From CBDCWO01 sp965223405 (GTDB taxonomy: Bacteria; Bacteroidota; Bacteroidia; Chitinophagales; Saprospiraceae), in the NCBI GenBank assembly GCA_965223405.1, contig CBDCWO010000006.1, forward strand, positions 2,976,001 through 3,040,000: 64,000 bases of DNA, written 5' to 3'. Position 1 is the stretch's first letter; every line of letters begins with the position of its first letter. Shown piece after piece: positions 52,964 to 62,097 of this stretch. The position numbers and the translations under genes are program-made. The notes beneath the pieces are model-generated. The model made no database searches. It was not told the DNA's origin and saw nothing but the letters and a program-made list of their open reading frames with translations.

Positions 52964-53968
52964 ATGAATTCTATCGATCATTTCTCTGCCCCAATTGGGA
53001 CTTTCCTAGACCGTTTTATTAAATCCAATCAGGCACAATTCAGTTATGCCTCCGGTGAATTGACCCAATTGTTACGAGACATTGGATTAGCGGCTAAGAT
53101 TATTAACCGTGAAACCAACCGGGCTGGTTTGGCGGAACTTTCTAAGGAATTAGGAGAAACCAACGTCCAGGGTGAACAACAAAAAGTATTGGATATGGTA
53201 GCCCATGTCCGATTTGTCAGAGCATTAACCAACGGAGGACAAACCTGCGGCATCGTCTCAGAAGAAACCGACGGTATTATTATGACCGGGAATCGCCATG
53301 CCAAGTATGTTGTGACGATGGATCCTTTGGATGGTTCGGCAAATACGGCAGTCAATATTCCAGTAGGTACTATTTTCTCTATTTATCATCGTATTTCCAA
53401 AATTGGCACCGACCCCGTAAAAGAGGATTTCTTGCAACCCGGCAAGGAACAGGTAGCTGCCGGATACGTAATTTATGGTTCATCGACTATGCTAGTGTAT
53501 TCGACAGGACATGGAGTCAATGGCTTTACTCTGGAACCGGCATATGGAGAGTTTTTGCTATCACATGCCAACATGACGATACCCCATGGAGGTAAGACCC
53601 TTTCAGTAAACGAAAGCAATAGCCAAACTTTCCAACCCGAAATACAGCGTTTTATCCGGCACTGTAAAGAACGGCAATTCAAAACCTATTATATTGGCTC
53701 GTTGATTGCAGATATTCATCGCAATATGATTACCGGTGGTATATATCTTTATCCGGGTTCCGCTCATTATCCTAATGGAAAATTGCGTTTATTATATGAA
53801 TGCAATCCGATTGCGGCAATTGTTGAGCAGGCAGGAGGTGCGGCCAGTGATGGTACAGGTAGGATTCTGGATAAAAAGCCTCAGGATTTACATGAACGAT
53901 CTCCCTTGATCATCGGATCAAAAGAGCTTCTTGATAAAATCGAAGGAATTGTTTATACCAAACGATAA
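52964..53968 (+). CDS. fbp: Fructose-1,6-bisphosphatase class I
   Basis: From ATG 52964 the product has 334 residues (a longer frame to 52949 would need a TTG start). Class I features are the metal-binding EE in SEETDG (one residue altered from the common SEE(D/E)), the signature MDPLDGSANTAVNIPVGTIFSIY, and YYIGSLIADIHRNMITGGIYLYP near the sugar-phosphate site. It removes the C1 phosphate from fructose-1,6-bisphosphate in gluconeogenesis, in the cytoplasm. Its end converges with the glycosidase gene, with 8 bp between. Confidence 0.95.
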   Translation: MNSIDHFSAPIGTFLDRFIKSNQAQFSYASGELTQLLRDIGLAAKIINRETNRAGLAELSKELGETNVQGEQQKVLDMVAHVRFVRALTNGGQTCGIVSEETDGIIMTGNRHAKYVVTMDPLDGSANTAVNIPVGTIFSIYHRISKIGTDPVKEDFLQPGKEQVAAGYVIYGSSTMLVYSTGHGVNGFTLEPAYGEFLLSHANMTIPHGGKTLSVNESNSQTFQPEIQRFIRHCKERQFKTYYIGSLIADIHRNMITGGIYLYPGSAHYPNGKLRLLYECNPIAAIVEQAGGAASDGTGRILDKKPQDLHERSPLIIGSKELLDKIEGIVYTKR

Positions 53969-53976
53969 GATTTCAT

Positions 53977-56382
53977 TTAGTTTCGGTCGCTTTCCAGTAC
54001 TTTGAATATGGCAAAATTACGGATCATCGGAGTCAGGCTTGATTTCTTGATGATCATACGCATTGCAGTTGCTTCAACAGGAGCAAAACGTTGAATTCTT
54101 TTGTGACCTATACATTCACCCTCACCTACCTTGATCCATTTACCTTGTACCATTGCTTCCAATTCATATTTTCGGACTCGTTCTCCTTGCGAAATATCCT
54201 CCTGAATGATTACACGGTCAATTCTAGTTTGAACATCCAGTCTGAGCAGAATTTCATTCCCAGTGCCAGAACCGGTTTGAACCGGATAGTGGAAATTTTC
54301 TTCGATTTGTGAGCCCCATTCATGGAGGCGCTGGACATCAGGTTCAGGCAAAAGGCCGTCAGGATCAGGTGTTAATCCCATAATTAAGGTAGAGTTTCTA
54401 CCTACCGATTTTTCATACATATCCAATAAGTGATCCACAGGAAAAATGTGCGCTTCGTCACCAGGTTCCCAAAACCATTCGTGCCTCCCATTGTAACCTC
54501 TTAACGGTGCATCAGACATCGCCGGCATCCAATAAGTACCATTTGGATCTCCTTGCTTCAACAATTTCATGCGTTCAGCTTGAGTATCGCCGGCATGGGA
54601 ATAAAAATTAGGGAATGTTGCCCAACAAGGATAGGGGACCGTACCGGATTCTGATCCTCCCCACCGTACTTCAGCTAATTGTTTATTGTGATAAAAAAGA
54701 CAATGGGGCTGGTATTGCTGGATGATCGGTAACACATCCGGTACTCCATTGTCAGGATGATCGGCTCCACCATCAAACCATATTTCAAACAATTCTCCAT
54801 AATTGGTACAGATTTCTTTAACCATACCTTCCACCATATGATTGTAATACTCCTGTCGATTGTCTCTGAAAGGGCCTTCACCATTGACCTGAAAGTTGTG
54901 GACACCATAAAATGAATTCCACCGGATCCCTAAATAGATACCCGGCTTAATACCGTATTTACGACATGAATTGACAAAATCCCGGACGACATCTCCTTTT
55001 CCATTTTGAAACTTGAGTGCTTTCATCGAATAGGGGTTTACATCCGATTGAAACAATGCGAACCCCGTCTCATGGGTGGCAGTCAGAATGGCAAAAGTAA
55101 AGCCTGCATCTTTAATGGCTCGAATCCACTGGTCTGTATCCAGATTTTTTGGATTGAATATCTGATAATCTGAAACTGGTTTAATTCGATTTCCACCTTG
55201 TCCATATTTTTTACCATCAAATACATGCAAATCATAATGAAATACAGCCCCTAATTCTGCTTGCTGCCATGCCAGTTGCCGGGCGTTGGGAACAGGAAGT
55301 GTTGGTTTTTGAGATATCGGAACAAATACGGTGTACGATTCATCCCCTTTTTTAACGGCCAAACTGATAACACGGGGTTCACCATTCTCAGTATATACAA
55401 AAGGCCTTTCCAGTCGGTCCGGCATAATTTCGGTTCCGTTTTTCAGAATTAACTTTTTTGTCATCAAACTATACTCAGTAGCTTTCTTCCAATTCTTTCC
55501 ATTTGGAGAACTAACCAATCCTATGAATGAGTGGGCATGGAATATTCCATAATAGTATTCGCTGGTTTCATCGTACCACATCGACATATCTTCGGTATCC
55601 AGATAATCAATTACAGGGTTATTCAAAATTTTATAACCTCTATCCGGAAACCGGGAAACAGCAATGGCTTGATTACGAATAAAGCGTGTTTCGTTGGGCT
55701 TGTCGCCTTTGATAATAAGATGATAATTTTGATCCTTGCCTTTACATATAGCTGGATTCACCGTCAGAGTGGTAATAGGACCTGCTGGTTGTATCAATGG
55801 CGTATCCTGCCTCATCCAGGGACCTGACAGAGACGTTGACACCGCAACCCCCGTGCGCTGATTGGGGCGTAATATTTTCCAATTGGCATGGGAATATCCA
55901 GTATGGGCGGTTTCAATTAATTCCGTTTCGGTATATGATTTACTTCCCAAATTGGTAGAGACATAATACAAGTAATATTTACCATCAAAATATTTTATCT
56001 TAGGGTTGTGTGCTGTAATCGCATCCCAGTTTTTGCCCCTTCTTCCTGTCATCGCCGTCTGCTGGTAAGTCCAGGGGCCACTTGGAGATGGGGCTGTAGC
56101 ATGAGCTATTTCAGAATGAGTCAACCACCCTGTAAATTTGTATTTCTTCTCCCAGCGAGAGTAAAAGAGATGGTACAATCCATCATCTCCCTTAATAATC
56201 GATGCACCCCAGTTATAATATCCCAATGTTTTAAAAACATTATGAGAATCAAGAGGCTGGATGCGATCTTTGAAAAACAAAGTATCTGGAGGTGTTGTCT
56301 GGCTTCTTACATTAACTACAATAAATATAGATAGTATAAATAGAAAGGACTTAATATTGATAGGCTGTCTGATTTCTTTCAT
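53977..56382 (-). CDS. Two-domain glycoside hydrolase: five-bladed propeller (GH43/GH117-like) plus GH29 alpha-L-fucosidase
   Basis: From ATG 56382 the product has 801 residues (the frame to 56403 needs TTG). A signal peptide (FLFILSIFIVVNVRSQ) is followed by a propeller-type module at about 35-355 with GASIIKGDDGLYHLFYSRW, GWLTHSEIAHA, AHNPKIKYFDGKYYLYYV and a TEDMSMWYDE segment, as in GH43- and GH117-like enzymes. From about 370 to 690 comes a GH29 barrel: VFHYDLHVF, LTATHETGFALFQS, GIYLGIRWN, and EIWFDGGAD with the probable nucleophile Asp537. A GH29-type C-terminal beta domain ends the protein. The usual KHHDGF is THETGF here. It is the last gene of the sulfatase operon. Confidence 0.88.
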   Translation of the reverse strand: MKEIRQPINIKSFLFILSIFIVVNVRSQTTPPDTLFFKDRIQPLDSHNVFKTLGYYNWGASIIKGDDGLYHLFYSRWEKKYKFTGWLTHSEIAHATAPSPSGPWTYQQTAMTGRRGKNWDAITAHNPKIKYFDGKYYLYYVSTNLGSKSYTETELIETAHTGYSHANWKILRPNQRTGVAVSTSLSGPWMRQDTPLIQPAGPITTLTVNPAICKGKDQNYHLIIKGDKPNETRFIRNQAIAVSRFPDRGYKILNNPVIDYLDTEDMSMWYDETSEYYYGIFHAHSFIGLVSSPNGKNWKKATEYSLMTKKLILKNGTEIMPDRLERPFVYTENGEPRVISLAVKKGDESYTVFVPISQKPTLPVPNARQLAWQQAELGAVFHYDLHVFDGKKYGQGGNRIKPVSDYQIFNPKNLDTDQWIRAIKDAGFTFAILTATHETGFALFQSDVNPYSMKALKFQNGKGDVVRDFVNSCRKYGIKPGIYLGIRWNSFYGVHNFQVNGEGPFRDNRQEYYNHMVEGMVKEICTNYGELFEIWFDGGADHPDNGVPDVLPIIQQYQPHCLFYHNKQLAEVRWGGSESGTVPYPCWATFPNFYSHAGDTQAERMKLLKQGDPNGTYWMPAMSDAPLRGYNGRHEWFWEPGDEAHIFPVDHLLDMYEKSVGRNSTLIMGLTPDPDGLLPEPDVQRLHEWGSQIEENFHYPVQTGSGTGNEILLRLDVQTRIDRVIIQEDISQGERVRKYELEAMVQGKWIKVGEGECIGHKRIQRFAPVEATAMRMIIKKSSLTPMIRNFAIFKVLESDRN

Positions 56383-56428
56383 GAATAATGCTTTCCAAAA
56401 CAATTAGTATTATTAGTAAATCCTTAGA

Positions 56429-57970
56429 TTAACTGCTTAGATTATCATACATGCTGGTTAAGTCCAGCTGATCATCCATTTCCTCCATCAGCTTCAACAA
56501 AGACCCGAACAGTTCTTTTACTCGGTTTGCCTGACCAGGGTCTTCAGCCAGATTGTTTATTTCATGTGGATCTTCTTTCAAATTGAATAACAACATTTTG
56601 TTGGCTCGCGGATAGGCTATTAGTTTGTAACCATTTTTTCGAATCATCCTTTGATCGTTGGTATAACAACCGAATATCTCATCATAATGACCTTTGACTT
56701 GCTTACCTAAGGCTAGACTATAAAAACTATTAAATTCAACATATTCCGGCTTGGTTATTTGTGCAAGTTCAAGGCTTGTGGCCATAATATCCTGGAGATA
56801 TACATCTTCAGTGACTTTTTTATTTTTTGGAATATCAGGACCCATCATGATTAACGGAACTCGGACACTGTGATCATACATATTTTGTTTACCTAAGAGT
56901 CCATGTCGTCCTACAGCCAGTCCATGGTCAGAGGTAAGGAATACGTATGTATTATCAAGTTTGCCGGATGCTTCGAGTGCATCCAATATTTTTCCAATTT
57001 GAACATCCAAGTGAGTTATAATAGCATAATATTCCTGAATGTGAGTTTTTACAGCATAGGGTGTTCTCGGAAAAGGAGCTAAGGCCTCGTCACGAAGAGA
57101 GGGACCTACGCCGATACTGTCCAAATCTGGATACAAAGGTTGAAAACTTGCCGGCATTGAGATTTTATCAAGTGGGTAACGATCGACAAACTCCTGAGGT
57201 GATTGTCGTGGATCATGCGGAGCATTGGACGCCAAATACATAAAAAAAGGATCATCGCTACGTTGAGCTTGCTGAATAAAATTTATTGCATCATCAGCAA
57301 GAACCTCACTCCAATGTTTTCCTCCTTGCCAAAATCCTCCAAAACTGGTATCCGATGGAGACCAGGAGTGGTCATTTTCATCTTTTGGACGATTGTAACC
57401 AATCGGCATGATGGTATCAAAATTCAGAGCTTTGCCTTCAGCAGCTCTGATCATTCGAAAAGCTTTTCCGAAACCTGCATCTCTGGGCATCCCCGGTCGA
57501 ATATGAGACACCTGATCAAATATTTGAGAGGCAGGGGCATTTACATGCCACTTTCCTGACATATAAGTATCATATCCGGATTGATTCATGAGATTACTCC
57601 AGGTTTGCTGGAGGGCTACAGAGTCCTTTTGGCGCCATGAGTCAACCTGTTTTTGTGCTCGCCAGATAAATCTTCCGGAATTGATCATTGTTCTGGAAGC
57701 CACACATATCGCTCCATTCCAGCCACCCATGTTGTAAGCATGGGTAAAGGTAGTTCCGTTTTGAACCAGACGGTCTAGGTTAGGAGTATATATTTCCTGA
57801 TTTCCCAATGATCTAATGGTATTAAATGATTGATCATCAGTAAAGATCAATACAATATTTGGGAGGGTTACTGTTTGTTTCGAATCATCATTTGACTGCT
57901 GGCAAGCGAAGCTGACCCCGAATATTATGATCAGTATACCTAAAATTTTGATAGTTAGTTTTGTCCTCAC
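56429..57970 (-). CDS. Sulfatase (S1 family), lipoprotein
   Basis: I placed the start at GTG 57970, which gives a perfect lipoprotein signal (RTKLTIKILGILIII, then FGVSFAC); the longer frame to 58054 needs TTG and overlaps the upstream gene by 40 bp. The product is 513 residues. The formylglycine motif is CVASR with Cys89; metal residues include FTDDQ and, later, TSDHG. GKWHVN and HDPRQSPQEF resemble carbohydrate sulfatases related to iduronate-2-sulfatase or choline-sulfatase-like groups. The Ala variant of C-x-(P/A)-x-R differs from its operon neighbours. Substrate unknown, probably a sulfated sugar. Confidence 0.92.
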   Translation of the reverse strand: MRTKLTIKILGILIIIFGVSFACQQSNDDSKQTVTLPNIVLIFTDDQSFNTIRSLGNQEIYTPNLDRLVQNGTTFTHAYNMGGWNGAICVASRTMINSGRFIWRAQKQVDSWRQKDSVALQQTWSNLMNQSGYDTYMSGKWHVNAPASQIFDQVSHIRPGMPRDAGFGKAFRMIRAAEGKALNFDTIMPIGYNRPKDENDHSWSPSDTSFGGFWQGGKHWSEVLADDAINFIQQAQRSDDPFFMYLASNAPHDPRQSPQEFVDRYPLDKISMPASFQPLYPDLDSIGVGPSLRDEALAPFPRTPYAVKTHIQEYYAIITHLDVQIGKILDALEASGKLDNTYVFLTSDHGLAVGRHGLLGKQNMYDHSVRVPLIMMGPDIPKNKKVTEDVYLQDIMATSLELAQITKPEYVEFNSFYSLALGKQVKGHYDEIFGCYTNDQRMIRKNGYKLIAYPRANKMLLFNLKEDPHEINNLAEDPGQANRVKELFGSLLKLMEEMDDQLDLTSMYDNLSS

Positions 57971-58013
57971 TAGAATAGGATTTAATACAAATTTACAGAA
58001 ATAGATAAGATTG

Positions 58014-59456
58014 CTAATATTCTTCTCCTTGATCGCTATGATGACATGATTCAATCCATTGATCTAATTCTTGCCTTAATTCCTTGACAAGATCCTGAAG
58101 GTCTTGGGCCAGATCATTGCTTTCCTCCTTATCTTTCAACATATGATATAACTCCCAGGGTTGGTTTTGATTTCTTCTATATAATTTATAATCACCAGAC
58201 ATCCAAGCTACTTGCTGATTATGATGTTGAAAACCTATCGGCTTTTCTCTCTGTACATCAACTCCTTGTAAGATTTTGCCGACATCCATGCCATCCAGAA
58301 TGCGGTTGGACACTGGGTATTCGACTGCCAGGATGTTGAGTAATGTGGGAAGATAGTCGTGAGTAACTACGGGAAAGTCTGTCTTACTTCCACTCGGAAC
58401 CTGACCTTCCCAAACACAGAAAGCAGGAACTCTTATTCCGCCATCATGTAAGCTTCGTTTTCTCTCCCGAAAGGGACCTGCTGATCCTGGAGTTCCTCTT
58501 TCCGGGCCATTATCACTACAAAACCAGATTATCGTTTCTTGCGCAATTCCTAACTTCTCCAATTCACTCCATAACCTGCCTACTTGTTCATCCATGGCGG
58601 TGATTGCACCAAATAAAAGTTGCTCTTGATGAGATCGGTTGGAATAAAGGTCCCGGAGTTTAGAAGAAGTCACTAGTGGCAAATGCGGCGTATGAAACCA
58701 AATATTGGCATAAAACGGTTGGTTGGCTTGATTTGCACTTTGGATGAAAGGAATCACCCGGTCCATTATAACTCTGGAATTATCACCATTCAGGTTTTGA
58801 GTATCCATGACTTCAGGGCCTGTCCAATAGTACGTCCCGTACGGTTGGGATTGTTGTTCGCCATAATCAATAGCAGCCCATCCAAATCGCAAAGATTCAC
58901 CCCGGCTGGTATCAAATACTAATGGTTTGGTCATTGGATCCCAGGTAGGCACTTTGGATTCTGTGCAGAAATAGGTATCAAATCCATGATCTGATGGAAT
59001 GGCATAGTGCGTACTGTCTCCCGGTCGCCCTCGATTTGCATCTCTGATCGTGGTTGTTAAGGTACCCAGGTGCCATTTTCCAAAATGACCGGTAGTATAC
59101 CCTTCCTGTTGCAAGATTTCGGCAATGGTAATTTCTTCAGCCGGCAAATGACCGGTATTGGCTCCGTATATCCCCATCCTGAAAGGATGCCTTCCTGTCA
59201 AACAACTGGCTCGAGTGGGTGAACATACCGGAGAACTTGAATAGAACCGGTTGAAGACCATTCCTTTTTGTGCCAGGTGATCCAGGTTTGGGGTTTGGAT
59301 AATAGAGTTGCCGTTAAAGCCTACATCACCCCATCCTAAGTCATCACACATAATCATCAGGATGTTTGGTTGTACTTCAGATTGGTTCACTTTCTCCACG
59401 CAGCTCCCTAGGCAGAATAAGACCAGAAAATAAAACAATTTGTTTATTGATCTCAT
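58014..59456 (-). CDS. Sulfatase (S1 family, arylsulfatase A/GALNS-like), lipoprotein
   Basis: The 480-residue protein has a lipoprotein signal (FCLGSC, Cys19), metal Asp38/Asp39 in MCDDLGWGD, the formylglycine motif CSPTR with Cys78, FGKWHLG, HTPHLPL and CSDNGPE. The sequence resembles the arylsulfatase A / N-acetylgalactosamine-6-sulfatase branch. It starts 1 bp after the stop of the next sulfatase upstream in the operon. Confidence 0.94.
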   Translation of the reverse strand: MRSINKLFYFLVLFCLGSCVEKVNQSEVQPNILMIMCDDLGWGDVGFNGNSIIQTPNLDHLAQKGMVFNRFYSSSPVCSPTRASCLTGRHPFRMGIYGANTGHLPAEEITIAEILQQEGYTTGHFGKWHLGTLTTTIRDANRGRPGDSTHYAIPSDHGFDTYFCTESKVPTWDPMTKPLVFDTSRGESLRFGWAAIDYGEQQSQPYGTYYWTGPEVMDTQNLNGDNSRVIMDRVIPFIQSANQANQPFYANIWFHTPHLPLVTSSKLRDLYSNRSHQEQLLFGAITAMDEQVGRLWSELEKLGIAQETIIWFCSDNGPERGTPGSAGPFRERKRSLHDGGIRVPAFCVWEGQVPSGSKTDFPVVTHDYLPTLLNILAVEYPVSNRILDGMDVGKILQGVDVQREKPIGFQHHNQQVAWMSGDYKLYRRNQNQPWELYHMLKDKEESNDLAQDLQDLVKELRQELDQWIESCHHSDQGEEY

Positions 59457-59457
59457 A

Positions 59458-61041
59458 TCATTGGGATAATTTTTGATTCATTGCTTCCGGCCAATAATTC
59501 GAGAATACCTCTTGCATCTCAGGGTACTCTTTATCCGTATCTCCGAGTTCGTTCCTCAAAGCCAGGAGTTCTTTTTTCATTTCCTTGATAATATCTGAAT
59601 AGACTTGATCATTGATCGCATTATGTACCTCCGCCGGATCTTCTTGCAGGTCATAAAATTCCCAGGCCGGTTCGGTACTTTGCTTCATGGCCCCACTACT
59701 CCCAAGTGGTTGACCATAGAACAGGGCTAATTTGTAGCGATGATTCCGAATGCCAAAATGACCCGGTCGCTCCGTGCGATGCAACCAGTAGCGATAATAC
59801 ATCGATGTTCGCCAGTCAGGATCCGTTTTGCCCTTTAAATTGTTGCGAAAGCTCTTGCCCTGGATAAAATTCGGTTGAGGAATACCGGCATAGTCAGCAA
59901 ACAAGGCCGGAAAATCAATATTGAGAATGATATCATCAATTCGGGCTCCTGCTTTAATTTCTTTTGGATATCGAATCACAAATGGCATTCTTAATGATTC
60001 CTCATAGATCAATCTTTTGTCAAAAAAACCATGTTCCCCTAGAAAATATCCTTGGTCCGCGGTATATACCACAATGGTATTTTCAGTCAATCCATTGTTA
60101 TCGAGATAATCCAAAATTCGACCGATATTATCGTCGATTGCCGCTCCACACCGCATAAAGTCTTTTACTAACTTTTGATAGATTTTTTTTCTTTTGTCAT
60201 CTGGTGACAAACCTTCAGTACTAAACGGTAAATCCGGATATGAGGTCCAGAATGTACTATCTACTGATGCTCGTGTATATCTGGCTCCCAGGATTTCTAA
60301 AGTTTGACCGGTGAAAGATCTACCCGTGGTTTCTGGCCCTGAATCATAAAGTGATTCAGGTTCGGGAATGTCTACATTCCGATATAGGTCTTTATGTCGC
60401 TCAGGAAAATCAAATGGTTCATGCGTCGCCTTAAAATGAGTCATTAGAAAAAAAGGTTTTGTCGAATCTCGGTGATCGAGCCATTGCAACGAGTAATCGG
60501 TGATCACATCAGATGAAAAACCGGGGTAGACTTTCCCGTTGGTTTCCCAATCTTCCGAGGTCTTCAACCGGGGGTTATGATAGACACCCTGTCCGGGAAG
60601 TACCATAAAATGATCAAATCCTGAGGGAGGTTTTTTCAAATGCCACTTGCCGATGATCGCTGTTTGATATCCGTTGGCACCCAATACTTTCGCAATATGG
60701 GTACTATCTGGGTGCATAGCATCAGATAATGTGTATATCCCATTGCGGTGACTATATTGACCGGTAAGAATACTTCCCCGACTAGGCACACAGATGGAAT
60801 TGGTGCAAAATGCATTATTCAAAATGGTACCCTCATCAGCGAGTCTTTGAATATGATCATTTTTAACCAAGTCCCGCAATATGCCACCATAAATCCCCCA
60901 GGCCTGTGAGGTGTGATCATCTGACATGATAAATAGTACATTAGGCCTTTCCGATTTTTCCTCTGCAATTCGATCTTTACCTGACTGGCAAGTGCTTAAG
61001 GTTAATCCAGCTGTCAATAGGATTAAAAGATTAAACTTCAT
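59458..61041 (-). CDS. Sulfatase (S1 family), lipoprotein
   Basis: The 527-residue protein has a lipoprotein signal (LTLSTC, Cys18), metal pair in MSDDHTSQAWG, the formylglycine motif CVPSR with Cys84 and GSILTGQYSHRNG, IIGKWHL and TADQGYFLGEHGFFDKR. The DDHTSQA and DQG..LGEHG..DKR patterns fit the branch that includes many fucan/carrageenan-type and N-sulfoglucosamine-like sulfatases. It is the first sulfatase of three in this operon, 132 bp downstream of the ThuA gene; that gap could hold an internal promoter. Confidence 0.94.
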   Translation of the reverse strand: MKFNLLILLTAGLTLSTCQSGKDRIAEEKSERPNVLFIMSDDHTSQAWGIYGGILRDLVKNDHIQRLADEGTILNNAFCTNSICVPSRGSILTGQYSHRNGIYTLSDAMHPDSTHIAKVLGANGYQTAIIGKWHLKKPPSGFDHFMVLPGQGVYHNPRLKTSEDWETNGKVYPGFSSDVITDYSLQWLDHRDSTKPFFLMTHFKATHEPFDFPERHKDLYRNVDIPEPESLYDSGPETTGRSFTGQTLEILGARYTRASVDSTFWTSYPDLPFSTEGLSPDDKRKKIYQKLVKDFMRCGAAIDDNIGRILDYLDNNGLTENTIVVYTADQGYFLGEHGFFDKRLIYEESLRMPFVIRYPKEIKAGARIDDIILNIDFPALFADYAGIPQPNFIQGKSFRNNLKGKTDPDWRTSMYYRYWLHRTERPGHFGIRNHRYKLALFYGQPLGSSGAMKQSTEPAWEFYDLQEDPAEVHNAINDQVYSDIIKEMKKELLALRNELGDTDKEYPEMQEVFSNYWPEAMNQKLSQ

Positions 61042-61173
61042 TTTCTATGTCAATTATTTAGAATTATACTTACCGATGTACCCATGATGCGAAGTTTCTA
61101 TTAGTTGCGTTAAAAACATCAGCACTAGGTTGGCTTATGTATTTAGCGCAGTAACCACTCAATACTTGGTGTT

Positions 61174-62097
61174 TTAATTTTGTTTTCCAATGGGTATATC
61201 ATCACATTCGAGATCTCCCAAGGCATACTGGATCCCGTTAAGATAGTACTCCAATAATTCCGGATGTTCCATACTGTGCGCATTATGAGATGGTGAGACA
61301 TAGAACACTCTGCCTTTTCCATATCTTTTTATCCATGAAATATACTTGACTTTGTCTGGAACATCTTGCTTTAAGGCTTCCAGCTTATTTACATCCATAT
61401 AAAGGAGTGGTTTGAAATTGTAGTCAAAGTAGGCATTCTTAAAAAAATAGGGCTCGTCAAAATGAACGAAGGCTTTACCATTAAATGGTTCTACTAATGG
61501 ATGGCCGGGATCGGCCAATTCCGCTATGACTTCCTGTTGTCGTGGATGGTAATCAAAACTACCACCAAGCATGTTGCTAAATTCCGCTGAGTTATTTTGG
61601 GTTACAATGGCACCATGAATGGCTACAAAACCGCCTCCCTTTTTAACATATTTCAATAAATTCTTTTCAAATTTAGACGCCTTTTTGATTCGTTTTTTTT
61701 CGGAAAGGCTGGTATCTTCCCCAAGTTTGTCCCAAAAGAGGTCTCGCTTTTTCCCATCAGAGCATGTATTATTGAAAATGACTGCATCAAATTCTTTTAA
61801 TGTAGCAGGTTTAAAATAATTAATGTCCTTCGTATCGTATACGGTAAATGCTCCTGTCTTTTCAGATAAAACTTTTAGCACGGCAGAAGTATGAGGAATT
61901 ACCCAATGTTTAAAACCCGTATGTAATGAGAGGACCAGGACCTTGCGTTGTTTTTTGGGAGTTACGATGGGCTTTGAAGGTGCAATCCGGGTAATCTTAT
62001 CGATCCATTCCGAATCGCATTCAAATGCCTCAAGGCTTTGCGCATGACACCAGAGGCACAAAGAAAATAAGGTGATTATAATCGCTATTCTTTTCAT
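61174..62097 (-). CDS. Exported ThuA-domain protein
   Basis: From ATG 62097 the product is 307 residues with a signal peptide (IAIIITLFSLCLWCHAQ). The longer frame to 62175 lies inside the upstream gene and is rejected. The ThuA/glutamine-amidotransferase-like fold shows KVLVLSLHTGFKHWVIP, FDAVIFNNTC, GGGFVAIHGA and GKGRVFYVSPSHNAHS. ThuA works with the oxidoreductase ThuB in trehalose utilisation in rhizobia, through 3-keto sugars. Here its start overlaps the stop of the exported oxidoreductase-like gene by one base, the same kind of partnership but outside the cytoplasm. Confidence 0.9.
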   Translation of the reverse strand: MKRIAIIITLFSLCLWCHAQSLEAFECDSEWIDKITRIAPSKPIVTPKKQRKVLVLSLHTGFKHWVIPHTSAVLKVLSEKTGAFTVYDTKDINYFKPATLKEFDAVIFNNTCSDGKKRDLFWDKLGEDTSLSEKKRIKKASKFEKNLLKYVKKGGGFVAIHGAIVTQNNSAEFSNMLGGSFDYHPRQQEVIAELADPGHPLVEPFNGKAFVHFDEPYFFKNAYFDYNFKPLLYMDVNKLEALKQDVPDKVKYISWIKRYGKGRVFYVSPSHNAHSMEHPELLEYYLNGIQYALGDLECDDIPIGKQN

